Shown here: piece after piece, positions 53,263 to 63,492 of the stretch | Position numbering within the stretch: position 1 is the stretch's first letter | How the letters are laid out: each line of letters opens with the position of its first letter | DNA from: Rhizobium sp. Pop5 | Lineage (GTDB): Bacteria; Pseudomonadota; Alphaproteobacteria; Rhizobiales; Rhizobiaceae | Length of the DNA stretch: 64,000 nt | Assembly (NCBI RefSeq): GCF_024721175.1 | Contig: NZ_CP099399.1 | Coordinates: 1,674,001 to 1,738,000, forward strand | Direction of reading: 5' to 3' | Translations under genes and position numbers: made by a program | Notes under the pieces: generated by a model | Databases searched by the model: none | What the model was told of the DNA's origin: nothing | The model's input: only the letters and a program-made list of their open reading frames with translations

Positions 53263-55233
53263 TCAGCTGGGCTTCTTCTTCGAGAACTTGTTCTTCGGCC
53301 CGGCGCCACCCTTGCCCTCGGATTTCCCGCCTTCGAATCTTGGCTTGTCGTATTTAGGCTTGTCGAACTTCGGCTTATCTGATTTCGGACCATCGAAGCC
53401 GGGCTTGCCGGGTTTCTTGCTCCAGGGCTTGCTATCCTGCCTTTGCTGGCCGCTATTGTCGGCTGCAGCATATCCGCCGCCCGGACCCTTGCCGAACTTG
53501 TTCTTTGGACGTTCGCCACGGGAGGCGTCGCCTGGCCGCTCGTCACGAGATGGCTTGCCGGCATAAGGTTTCGGCGACGGGGCGCGGCTGAAATCCGGCG
53601 TGCCGGAGAGCTTGGTCACGCGAATGCCGCGTTCGAGCGCCTTGTTCGGCCCGATCGCCGCCAGGAAGCTTTCGGCACTCGCCGCCGCGATCTCCACAAA
53701 GGTTTCCTCGGGCTGCATCTTGATCGCGCCGATCTCGCGCTTGGTGACATTGCCGTTGCGGCAGAGCATCGGGATCAGCCAGCGCGGCTCGGCATTTTGC
53801 TTGCGGCCGACCGAAACGGAGAACCAGACGCTGGCGCCGAAATCCTCGCGCGGTCCCTTCTGCGCCGGCTCGTAAGGCTCTGCATTGTCGCGGCGCTTGC
53901 GGCTGCCCCCGTCCTGCACGGTGACCTCGATCAGATCCTCCGGCGCCGAATGGTTGGTGCGGTAAAGGCGCAGGAAGGCGGCAGCGAGCTTTTCGGCGCC
54001 GTGGCTGGAAAGCAGCTGCTGCACCAGCCCCTGTTCTTCCTCTTGCGGCGCTTCGCTGAAGATCGGATCGGCGAGCAGCCGTTCGTCGTCGCGTTCGTTT
54101 ACTTCCTCGGCCGACGGCGGCCGCGCCCAGGCTGCCGAAATACCGGCATTGTCGAGCAGACGCTCGGCCTTGCGCCGCGCATTCAGCGGCACGATCATGG
54201 CGCTGATGCCCTTGCGTCCCGCGCGTCCAGTGCGACCGCTGCGGTGTAGCAGCGTCTCCGGATTGGTCGGAAGGTCGGCATGGATGACGAGATCGAGGCC
54301 CGGCAGATCGATACCGCGGGCGGCGACGTCGGTTGCGATGCACACGCGAGCACGCCCGTCACGCATCGCCTGCAGCGCATGGCTACGTTCGTTCTGTGTC
54401 AGCTCGCCAGATAGAGCTACAACGGAGAAATTGCGGTTGTTGAAGCGTGCGGTCAGATGATTGACGGCAGCGCGCGTCGAGCAGAAGACGATGGCGTTGG
54501 TCGCTTCGTAATAGCGCAGCACGTTGATGATGGCGTTCTCGCGGTCGGCCGGAGCCACGACAAGCGCGCGATATTCGATATCGACATGCTGCTTCTCCTC
54601 GGCCTGCGTGCTGATGCGTACGGCATCGCGCTGATAGCTCTTGGCGAGCTTGGCGATCGCGGCAGGTACGGTCGCCGAAAACATCAGTGTCCGGCGCTCG
54701 TCCGGCGCCGAGTCGAGGATGAATTCCAGGTCCTCGCGGAAGCCGAGATCGAGCATCTCGTCGGCCTCGTCGAGCACGGCGGCCTTCAGCTCGGACATGT
54801 CGAGCGCATGCCGGCGGATATGGTCGCAGAGACGGCCGGGCGTGCCCACGACGATATGGGCGCCGCGTTCGAGCGAGCGGCGCTCGCTACGGATGTCCAT
54901 GCCGCCGACGCAGCTCGCGATCACAGCGCCCGTCATCTCATAAAGCCATTCGAGCTCGCGCTTTACCTGCAGGGCAAGCTCGCGTGTCGGGGCGATCACG
55001 AGGGCGAGCGGCGCTCCGGCAGTGCCGAAACGATCGCTCCCGTCGAGCAGCGTCGGCGCCAGCGCCAGTCCGAAGGCGACGGTCTTGCCTGAGCCCGTCT
55101 GGGCCGAAACCAGCGCGTCGGATGCGGCAAGCTTCGGGTCGAGCATCGCCTGCTGCACCGGGGTGAGTTCGGCGTAACCGCGCTTCTGCAACGCCTTGGC
55201 GATCGCCGGAACGACGCCGTTGAATTCTGTCAT
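53263..55233 (-). CDS. DEAD-box RNA helicase with basic C-terminal tail
   Basis: ATP-dependent RNA helicase, 656 residues. All core motifs are present: AQTGSGKT (I), PTRELALQV (Ia), GTPGRLCDH (Ib), LDEADEMLDLGF (II), SAT (III), VFCSTRAAVNHLT (IV), ATDVAARGIDL (V) and HRSGRTGRAGRKG (VI). Residues about 470-560 resemble the DbpA/CsdA RNA-binding domain. The last 100 residues are Lys/Pro/Gly-rich with a repeated DKPKFDKPKYDKPRFE pattern, probably a disordered RNA-binding tail. It likely serves ribosome assembly or mRNA turnover, for example in the cold. Confidence 0.93.
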   Translation of the reverse strand: MTEFNGVVPAIAKALQKRGYAELTPVQQAMLDPKLAASDALVSAQTGSGKTVAFGLALAPTLLDGSDRFGTAGAPLALVIAPTRELALQVKRELEWLYEMTGAVIASCVGGMDIRSERRSLERGAHIVVGTPGRLCDHIRRHALDMSELKAAVLDEADEMLDLGFREDLEFILDSAPDERRTLMFSATVPAAIAKLAKSYQRDAVRISTQAEEKQHVDIEYRALVVAPADRENAIINVLRYYEATNAIVFCSTRAAVNHLTARFNNRNFSVVALSGELTQNERSHALQAMRDGRARVCIATDVAARGIDLPGLDLVIHADLPTNPETLLHRSGRTGRAGRKGISAMIVPLNARRKAERLLDNAGISAAWARPPSAEEVNERDDERLLADPIFSEAPQEEEQGLVQQLLSSHGAEKLAAAFLRLYRTNHSAPEDLIEVTVQDGGSRKRRDNAEPYEPAQKGPREDFGASVWFSVSVGRKQNAEPRWLIPMLCRNGNVTKREIGAIKMQPEETFVEIAAASAESFLAAIGPNKALERGIRVTKLSGTPDFSRAPSPKPYAGKPSRDERPGDASRGERPKNKFGKGPGGGYAAADNSGQQRQDSKPWSKKPGKPGFDGPKSDKPKFDKPKYDKPRFEGGKSEGKGGAGPKNKFSKKKPS

Positions 55234-55333
55234 GGGTTCGATCTTTCGGAGCTGTCAGGCGCGTTATTCACGCCATGGCCGGAGCCAGCCGGCGGGGTGT
55301 TTGCGCCGTTCCTAGCCGCTCCCGCGGCGATTG

Positions 55334-57190
55334 TCAAAGCGTGCGGCTTCGCCACAGCCAGACGTCGATGTGGCTGGCCCGTCCGCGCAGCTCGGTTTCC
55401 AACGGCCCTTCGATCCGGCCGGACTTGAGGAGCACGCTGTCGGGGCCCGCCGCACGAACGATTTCAGCGCTGAGCGCCAGCTCGACACCATGGCGGGCGG
55501 CGACCTCCATCAGGCGGCTGCCGACATTCACCGTATCGCCCGCCGCCGTGATCTGCTGCCGGTCGCCGGTGCCGAGGCGCGAGGCGACGATCGGCCCGCA
55601 ATGGGCGCCGACCTTGAAGCCTATCTTCTTCTGGGCGAAGCCGGCATGCACTCCGAGCCAGGCCCGGGTTCGGTCGCACAGGTTGACTGCGCAGGCAGCC
55701 GCACGTGCGGCATCGTCATCGGCCGGCCCCGGAAGACCGAACAAGATCATCGCTCCATCGCCCATGAAGCTGGTGATGGCGCCGCCGTGAGCGCGGGCCT
55801 CCTCGTCGATCAGCTCGAAGAAGCCGCTCAGCACCTCGCTCACCTTGACCGGCCCGAGGCTTTCGCTGAGGCCGGTGAACCCCGATAGATCGATGAAGAC
55901 GACGGCGGCGTTCTGGCGCACGGGCTCGGTGAGGAAATTCGGATCGCGGGCCAGCCACTCCCCGAGACCGGGCGCCTCGATGCGCTGTAGCAGCGCGCTC
56001 TGCTCGGCGTAATGGCGGGCGCGGCTGCGGTCGAGCCAGAGCTCGGCAGCACCGAAGATCAGCGCCGGCGGCAGTGCTGCGGCGATCGGCAGCGCCGCAC
56101 TCAGCCAGTAGCCGTGCGCATAGGCCGACAGGTTGATCATCGCCCAGACGATCAGCATCAGCACAATAATGAGGTAGCCGACGGCGCTCCGTCGCCAGGC
56201 AATCAGCGAAACGAGCACCAGCGGCAGGCCGACGGCCGTGCCGGCATCGAGCAACCTTATCCTGTGGTCGCGCACCATGCCATCGCCCGCGATGAGATGA
56301 GTAATCGCCGTCGACATCACCTCGACGCCGGGCATGACGGGGTCGAACGGCGTCGGGAAGACGTCCCCGCCGCCGGTCACCGTCGAACCGATGACGACGA
56401 TGCGGCCGGTCACCTCATCCGCCGAAAGTTCTCCATCCAGCGCATCGGCGGCGCTGAACGTAGCGATGCTGCCGCGTCCACCGTAGAAAGTTACCGGCAG
56501 ACGCTGGCCGATATCTGTGGGAATGCGCAGCGTTCCGAGCATGATGGCATCGCGTTCGATCGTCGGATCGACGCTAAGCGCCAACGACGCGGCGCGTAGC
56601 GGAAAAGCCGGATCCAGCCGATCTGTGGCGCGTGAGATCAGCGGAATGAAGCGCGGCGTGCCCGTCTGGTCTGTGGCGACATTGACGATGCCGACCGCGG
56701 CCGCCTCGGCAAAACGGGGAAGCGGCAACAGAAGCTGGTTTGCCTCGGGAATGGCTGCAAGCGGATCGCCGGCCGCATCGGTGACCTGCTGCCGGCTCTG
56801 AGCAAAGGTGGCCGCAGCGGCAATCACGCTCGAGCCCTGTCGAAGGGCCGCGGCAAGTGCCGCATCGCCCTCCTCCGGTCCGGGATCGACCAGCAGAATG
56901 TCGAGAGCGAGCGCTTTCGGCCTCAAGGCGGTAATCGCATTGACGAGGCGCGCCAGTGTCGCCCGATCCAGCGGGTAACCATGGGCCACCGCCGTGCGGT
57001 CGTCGATCGCGACGATTGAGACGATGGGTGGCGGCGTTTTCGCTCCGACGATGGCGCTGCGGATATCCGCGAGCGACGCTTCCATCCGGTCGAGGAGGCC
57101 GCCGCCGGCATTGAGATTGATATAGCCAAGCACTGCCCCCCAGAGACCGGCGAGCAGCAGCGCGATCACGGTCTGCTGGCGGTGGTTCAT
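55334..57190 (-). CDS. CHASE2-domain adenylate/guanylate cyclase
   Basis: Membrane cyclase, 618 residues from the ATG at 57190; the frame is open 68 codons further, but that part overlaps the FecR gene. A membrane helix (residues 8-24) leads into a CHASE2 extracytoplasmic sensor (about 30-330, with IVAIDDRTAVAHGYPLDRA). Three membrane helices follow at 350-430, then a class III cyclase domain (about 460-600) with both metal Asp motifs, FIDLSGFTGLSE and SFMGDGAMILFG. It makes cAMP or cGMP in response to an unknown envelope signal. It follows the FecR-domain gene by 5 bp. Confidence 0.9.
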   Translation of the reverse strand: MNHRQQTVIALLLAGLWGAVLGYINLNAGGGLLDRMEASLADIRSAIVGAKTPPPIVSIVAIDDRTAVAHGYPLDRATLARLVNAITALRPKALALDILLVDPGPEEGDAALAAALRQGSSVIAAAATFAQSRQQVTDAAGDPLAAIPEANQLLLPLPRFAEAAAVGIVNVATDQTGTPRFIPLISRATDRLDPAFPLRAASLALSVDPTIERDAIMLGTLRIPTDIGQRLPVTFYGGRGSIATFSAADALDGELSADEVTGRIVVIGSTVTGGGDVFPTPFDPVMPGVEVMSTAITHLIAGDGMVRDHRIRLLDAGTAVGLPLVLVSLIAWRRSAVGYLIIVLMLIVWAMINLSAYAHGYWLSAALPIAAALPPALIFGAAELWLDRSRARHYAEQSALLQRIEAPGLGEWLARDPNFLTEPVRQNAAVVFIDLSGFTGLSESLGPVKVSEVLSGFFELIDEEARAHGGAITSFMGDGAMILFGLPGPADDDAARAAACAVNLCDRTRAWLGVHAGFAQKKIGFKVGAHCGPIVASRLGTGDRQQITAAGDTVNVGSRLMEVAARHGVELALSAEIVRAAGPDSVLLKSGRIEGPLETELRGRASHIDVWLWRSRTL

Positions 57191-57195
57191 GGCAT

Positions 57196-57714
57196 TTATT
57201 GGCCGAGGCGGGCAAGAAGGGCGGTGGCACGCGGCGCCGGCCAGCGGCGGACGACGAGCGGCTCCGTTCCGCTGCCGACATCGACGCCCTCGCCCGGCGA
57301 CAGCACCACCGGTTCGCTGGTTGGCCGGCGGACCGCGACGCTGCCTCTGACGACCAGAACCGACGTCTTGCCGCTTGCTACATCGACGGCCCATTGCGTG
57401 CCGCGCACCGCGGCGATCGCCTGCGGCGTCACGACCTGAAAACCGCCGGCGTGCTGGCTGCTGTCGACGTCGACCAGGACAGCCTTGCTGCGCAGCGATA
57501 AGGAATCGGGGCTGCCGTCACGGTTGCGGTCGGCGAGACGGAAGGAAGCGCCCGCTTCCGCCGTGATTTTGACGCCGCCCGGACAACTGAGCACTTGGCG
57601 GGCGCCCGCATCGCGCGACATCGCGCAACCGGCAGACTGGGCAAAGGCGGCCGCATGCGAAAACAGGCCGACAGCAAGTGCGGCGGCAAGCAGACTGCGA
57701 AGCATCGTATGCAT
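57196..57714 (-). CDS. FecR-domain exported protein
   Basis: 172-residue protein with a Sec signal (cleavage near AFAQS, about residue 26). The mature part is a FecR-type domain, with the hallmark VTPQAIAAVRGTQWAVDVAS and SVLVVRGSVAVRRP. It is not an anti-sigma factor, since there is no cytoplasmic N-terminal domain. AAGGGG precedes the ATG. It forms a two-gene operon with the CHASE2 cyclase, so it may act as a periplasmic ligand or modulator of that sensor (inference). Confidence 0.85.
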   Translation of the reverse strand: MHTMLRSLLAAALAVGLFSHAAAFAQSAGCAMSRDAGARQVLSCPGGVKITAEAGASFRLADRNRDGSPDSLSLRSKAVLVDVDSSQHAGGFQVVTPQAIAAVRGTQWAVDVASGKTSVLVVRGSVAVRRPTSEPVVLSPGEGVDVGSGTEPLVVRRWPAPRATALLARLGQ

Positions 57715-57837
57715 GGAAAGCCCCTTTGACCGCGCGGAACAGCTTTTGCGAGAGTGTTCGCCAACCGTCTTCTTCCATTTGCGGCATGATAGCCGAATTC
57801 GGATGTTTCCCTATGCGAAAAAAGCAGCGTGGCACGT

Positions 57838-58983
57838 TCAGCGGCCGGTAACGGCTTCGGGCGCCGGTCCGGCATAACGCGCCCGCGGCCGGATCAATTG
57901 GCCGCTGTCGATCTGCTCCATCGCATGCGCCAGCCAGCCGGTAGAGCGGGCAATCGCAAAGATGATGATCGGCGCCTCTCGCGGGAGATCGAAGGCGGCG
58001 GTCATCGCCGCGAGCGCAAAATCGGCGTTGACCTTATCGCCGACTATCTCCTCACCGATTTCCCGCACCTCGGCAAACCGCGGCGGCAGAGGAAAATGCG
58101 AAAGCAGCGCAAGAGCCCTGACATCGCCGTCGGGATAGAGCGGATGGCCGAAGGCCGACAGGTGATTGCCCTGAGCAAGCGTGCGGCGGATCGCCTGCTC
58201 TGCGCCAAGTGCGGAAGCAACTTCTATCAATGCCCCGACACTCTGCCAGGCGGCGCCGTGCAATGGTCCAGTCAGCGTCGCAAGACCGGAAAGCACCGCA
58301 GCCGAAAGGGCGGCACCCGCCGATGCCGTCACTCGTGCTGCAAAGGTCGAGACATTGAGTTCGTGGTCGGCAAGCAGAACCAGCGCGCGGCGCAGGCAAT
58401 CGCCCGCCTCCGGGCGCTGCCAGCTTGCCGCAAGCCTGAGATGCAGCGGCTGGCTCGCAGGGCCAGGCGCCAGCGCATCGGCTATGGTGGAGAGAACCCC
58501 GAGCGCCTCGCGCCGAAGCGCCGCCTGCGATCGGCCGAGCGACGGCAGATCAGTCGTCACGCGCGCGGCCAGCGCCACGAAGGCGGCCTCAAGGGATGGC
58601 GCGGCATTTGCATTCCCGATGCCGGACGAGAGTGTTTCCGCTCCGTTCCAGAGCAAGGCGGCCGTCTGTTCCAGCGTCGCAGTGTCGGCGAAATCGGCAG
58701 CATCCCGTCCGCGATAGAAGAGGCGCCCGCCGGTGATGGTCGAGATCGCCGACGCGAGCACAGGGTCGCCCCACCGAATCGTCTCGGCGGCGACCGTTTC
58801 GGCCTTGCGGCGTCCGGCATGGCGTTCGGCCAACCGCTGCACATCGGCAGCCTGATAGAGGCTGCGGCGCGGGTCGACGGGATCGGGCTTGGCGCGGATG
58901 CGGCCGCGACTGACATTGGCATAAAGCGTCTGCGGCTTGGTGCCGAGTTCGGCCAGCGCTTCTTCCGCTGTCAGCCAGCTCAT
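57838..58983 (-). CDS. Citrate synthase-like protein with N-terminal helix-turn-helix
   Basis: 381-residue protein of the citrate synthase superfamily. The first 55 residues look like a MerR/excisionase-type helix-turn-helix (LTAEEALAELGTKPQTLYAN, then YQAADVQRLAERHAGRRK). The rest is a citrate synthase fold with the three catalytic positions kept: His in GPLHGAAW, His in FGHPLYPDGD, Asp in NADFALAAM. Whether it acts as enzyme, regulator or both is unknown. It is divergent from a second citrate synthase gene across 84 bp containing stacked palindromes. Confidence 0.85.
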   Translation of the reverse strand: MSWLTAEEALAELGTKPQTLYANVSRGRIRAKPDPVDPRRSLYQAADVQRLAERHAGRRKAETVAAETIRWGDPVLASAISTITGGRLFYRGRDAADFADTATLEQTAALLWNGAETLSSGIGNANAAPSLEAAFVALAARVTTDLPSLGRSQAALRREALGVLSTIADALAPGPASQPLHLRLAASWQRPEAGDCLRRALVLLADHELNVSTFAARVTASAGAALSAAVLSGLATLTGPLHGAAWQSVGALIEVASALGAEQAIRRTLAQGNHLSAFGHPLYPDGDVRALALLSHFPLPPRFAEVREIGEEIVGDKVNADFALAAMTAAFDLPREAPIIIFAIARSTGWLAHAMEQIDSGQLIRPRARYAGPAPEAVTGR

Positions 58984-58994
58984 GTCGGTCTCAC

Positions 58995-59024
58995 ATTGAT
59001 CAATTGCGTCAAGATTGACGTCAA
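58995..59024. promoter_or_regulatory. Stacked palindromes between divergent citrate synthase-like genes
   Basis: ATTGATCAAT (58995-59004), TTGCGTCAA (59004-59012) and TTGACGTCAA (59015-59024): two perfect 10-bp palindromes and a related half-variant in 30 bp. They lie between the two divergent genes and could be operators for the HTH-bearing product. Confidence 0.4.
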
Positions 59025-59067
59025 CTAAAGTAGATCCGATCTTTCATCCGGTAAAGGAGAAAGACCC

Positions 59068-60156
59068 ATGAAAAATGGTTTGGAAGATGTCATTGCCGCT
59101 GAGACCCAGCTCTCGGATGTGGACGGCGAAGCCGGCCGACTGATCATCCGCGGCGTATCGCTGGATCATCTGGCAGGAAGCAGCACCTATGAGGACGTCG
59201 CCGCCCTGCTGCTGGACGGCCTGATCGAGCCGCATCTCGACGCAAGCGAATTGCGCCGTCGGCTCGGCCAGGCACGCATGGAAGTTTTCGCCGAAGTCAA
59301 GACTGCCGATACTCGCTTGCTGAAGCTGCCGCCGGTCGATGCTATGCGTGCTCTTGTTGCCCGCCTACCTGACGGCGAGGATATAGATACCGTGCTTCGT
59401 CTGCTTGCCGCAACCGCCGTCTTCCTGCCGGCGGTTCTGCGCCTGCAGCGAGGCGAAAAGCCAGTAAAGCCCGATGCGGGCCTCTCACAGTCGACCGACA
59501 TCCTGCGCATGCTCTTAGGCGCGGTGCCGAGTGTCGAGCAGACCGCAGCCCTCGACACCTATCTCGTTGTGATCTCGGATCACGGCCTGAACGCCTCGAC
59601 GTTCGCATCGCGTGTCATCGCCTCGACCCGCGCCGGCCTCACCTCCTCGGTGCTGGCGGCGATCAGCGCGCTCAAGGGACCGCTGCATGGCGGCGCGCCG
59701 GGACCGGTGCTCGATATGCTGGACGGTATCGGCAGCGAGGCCAATGCCGGCCCCTGGCTATATCAGGCGCTCGATCGCGGTGAACGGTTGATGGGCTTCG
59801 GCCACCGAGTCTATCGCGTGCGCGATCCCCGTGCCGATGCCCTGAAGAATGCGTTGAAGCCGCTCGTTGCCGCAGGCCAGGTCAATGCCAGCAGAATCGC
59901 GCTTGCCGAAGCAGTGGAACAGGCAGCCCTCGCGATTCTGAAAGAACGCAAACCCGACCGGCCGCTGGATGTGAATGTGGAATTCTATACCGCGCTGCTG
60001 CTGGAAAGCCTCGGTTTCCCGCGCGATGCCTTCACCGGCGTCTTCGCGATCGGCCGCACCGTCGGCTGGATCGCCCATGCCCGCGAACAGGCGCTGGAAG
60101 GCCGTCTCATCCGCCCGCGCTCGGTCTACGTCGGGCCGTTGCCGGAAGCAGCGTGA
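59068..60156 (+). CDS. Citrate synthase/2-methylcitrate synthase family protein
   Basis: 362-residue member of the citrate synthase family, shorter than the housekeeping GltA. Active-site segments are SDHGLNASTFASR, the catalytic His in LKGPLHGGAPG, the second His in MGFGHRVYRVRDPRAD, and DVNVEFYTALLLES, where the usual catalytic Asp (NVDFY) is replaced by Glu. It may condense oxaloacetate with acetyl-CoA or propionyl-CoA. GGAG precedes the ATG. It is divergent from the HTH-citrate synthase-like gene and convergent with pyrG, with a strong terminator between. Confidence 0.88.
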   Translation: MKNGLEDVIAAETQLSDVDGEAGRLIIRGVSLDHLAGSSTYEDVAALLLDGLIEPHLDASELRRRLGQARMEVFAEVKTADTRLLKLPPVDAMRALVARLPDGEDIDTVLRLLAATAVFLPAVLRLQRGEKPVKPDAGLSQSTDILRMLLGAVPSVEQTAALDTYLVVISDHGLNASTFASRVIASTRAGLTSSVLAAISALKGPLHGGAPGPVLDMLDGIGSEANAGPWLYQALDRGERLMGFGHRVYRVRDPRADALKNALKPLVAAGQVNASRIALAEAVEQAALAILKERKPDRPLDVNVEFYTALLLESLGFPRDAFTGVFAIGRTVGWIAHAREQALEGRLIRPRSVYVGPLPEAA

Positions 60157-60168
60157 CGCAAAGAAAAA

Positions 60169-60200
60169 GCCGCTCCCTCGTTTCAGAGGGAGCGGCCGAA
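60169..60200. terminator. Bidirectional intrinsic terminator
   Basis: Perfect 10-bp stem GCCGCTCCCT (60169-60178) with AGGGAGCGGC (60187-60196), an 8-base loop, T-rich on both sides (AATTTT to the right; TTTTTC on the minus strand). It serves both the citrate synthase gene and pyrG. Confidence 0.9.
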
Positions 60201-60202
60201 TT

Positions 60203-61957
<1,755 letters not shown>

Positions 61958-61974
61958 TTATGTCGAAGACCGGC

Positions 61975-62475
61975 TTACTGCCCCGTCGGGACGCCGGCGG
62001 GCTGAGCCGGCGCCGGCGTGGCCGGAGCCGCGGGCGTTGCCGGAGCAGTCGTCGACGGAGCTGCCGGGGCAGTCGTCGCAGGTGCATTTGCAGCCGGAGC
62101 CTGGGCAGCCGGTGCCGGAGCGGCAGCGCCGCCGTTCGGAACACCATTGCCGGCCGGCTGGGCCGGAGCCTGCGCGCCGCCGCCAAGCGAATCAAGAATG
62201 CCGTTGCCCTGGCCACCTGTGGCCGGAATGCGGTCAAGAATGTCGGTCGGACGGCGCTCGTAACGGGTCAGGATGCCCAGGCCGAGCGAGGTGAGGAAGA
62301 ACAAGGTCGCCAGGATCGCGGTCGTGCGCGTCAGCGCATTGGCGGTGCCGCGGGCCGACATGAAGCCCGAGCCGCCGCCGATGCCGAGACCGCCGCCTTC
62401 CGAGCGCTGAATGAGCACAACGCCGACGAGGGCGAGCACGATCATGAGATGGATGACAATCAATACTGTCTGCAT
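61975..62475 (-). CDS. secG: Preprotein translocase subunit SecG
   Basis: Small membrane subunit of the SecYEG channel, 166 residues. Two membrane helices (VLIVIHLMIVLALVGVVLIQ at 4-23 and ILATLFFLTSLGLGILT at about 54-70) flank the conserved RSEGGGLGIGGGSGFMSARG loop. The C-terminal ~80 residues are an Ala/Pro-rich tail, longer than in E. coli and typical of rhizobia. It lies between tpiA and pyrG on the same strand. Confidence 0.93.
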   Translation of the reverse strand: MQTVLIVIHLMIVLALVGVVLIQRSEGGGLGIGGGSGFMSARGTANALTRTTAILATLFFLTSLGLGILTRYERRPTDILDRIPATGGQGNGILDSLGGGAQAPAQPAGNGVPNGGAAAPAPAAQAPAANAPATTAPAAPSTTAPATPAAPATPAPAQPAGVPTGQ

Positions 62476-62594
62476 GGGTCCAGTCCTGCCCGTCCGGAGA
62501 CGGGCAAAGTTAAGAATTCTGGCGGCTCTTTACATGAGGCTTTGATCTATTCCAAGCCCTTCGGCCAGGAATAAACCCGGGAATGAACAATGCC

Positions 62595-63365
62595 TCAGGC
62601 GAGCAGCCCTTCATAGGCCCGGTAGATGGCGAGGAAGTCGGCGGCTTTCAAGCTCGCGCCGCCGATCAGCGCTCCGTCGACATTGGCGATGCCAAGCAAT
62701 TCGGTGGCATTGGCCGGTTTCACCGAGCCGCCATAGAGAAGGCGCATCTTGCGACCTTCATCGCCGAAGCGGGCCACGAGTTCTGCGCGCATGAAGGCAT
62801 GCGCCTTTTCGACATCGCCTGATGTTGGCGTGACACCAGTGCCGATCGCCCAGATCGGCTCGTAGGCGATGACTGTGTTCTCGGCGTTCGCGGCATCGGG
62901 AACGGAGGCGGAAAGCTGGCGCTTGATAACGTCGAGTTCCTGACCGGCGCGGCGTTCGTCCGCCGTCTCGCCGATGCAGATGATCGCGGTCAATTCGGCG
63001 GCGAAAGCCGCCTCCGCCTTGGCGCGGACCAGATGATCCGTCTCGGCATGATCCGTGCGCCGCTCGGAATGGCCAACGATCACATAGGTCCCGAAACTAT
63101 CGGCGATCATCTCTGCCGAGATATCGCCGGTATGGGCGCCTGACGGTTTCTGGTGGCAGTCCTGCGCGCCGATCGCAAGCGGGCTGTCGGTGCACAGCGC
63201 CGTCGCCACATAGAGCAGCGTCGTCGGCGGGCAGATCAGCGCCTCGACCTTATTGGCGAGCGGAGCGCGAACGCCCTCGGCGATCGCCTTGATCTGATCC
63301 AGCGAGGCACGCGTGCCGTTCATTTTCCAATTTCCCGCCACGAGCGGGCGCACGTCAGGTGTCAT
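62595..63365 (-). CDS. tpiA: Triosephosphate isomerase
   Basis: Glycolytic enzyme interconverting dihydroxyacetone phosphate and glyceraldehyde-3-phosphate, 256 residues from the ATG at 63365 (an in-frame start at 63380 is less typical). Catalytic residues are Lys in GNWKMNG, His in VGHSERR and Glu in [11 protein letters not shown], with the phosphate-binding [10 protein letters not shown] near the end. It is upstream of secG and pyrG. Confidence 0.97.
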   Translation of the reverse strand: MTPDVRPLVAGNWKMNGTRASLDQIKAIAEGVRAPLANKVEALICPPTTLLYVATALCTDSPLAIGAQDCHQKPSGAHTGDISAEMIADSFGTYVIVGHSERRTDHAETDHLVRAKAEAAFAAELTAIICIGETADERRAGQELDVIKRQLSASVPDAANAENTVIAYEPIWAIGTGVTPTSGDVEKAHAFMRAELVARFGDEGRKMRLLYGGSVKPANATELLGIANVDGALIGGASLKAADFLAIYRAYEGLLA

Positions 63366-63492
63366 ACCGGCCTTCCACAAAATTCATGCCCTTGGCCGCA
63401 TTATCAAAAGCTTGCAGCAAAGAAAAGCATCATGCCCTTGACGTAAGGGGAATCTCCGCGGTCTCAAGCATATTTTCTGCCGAAATTACGCC

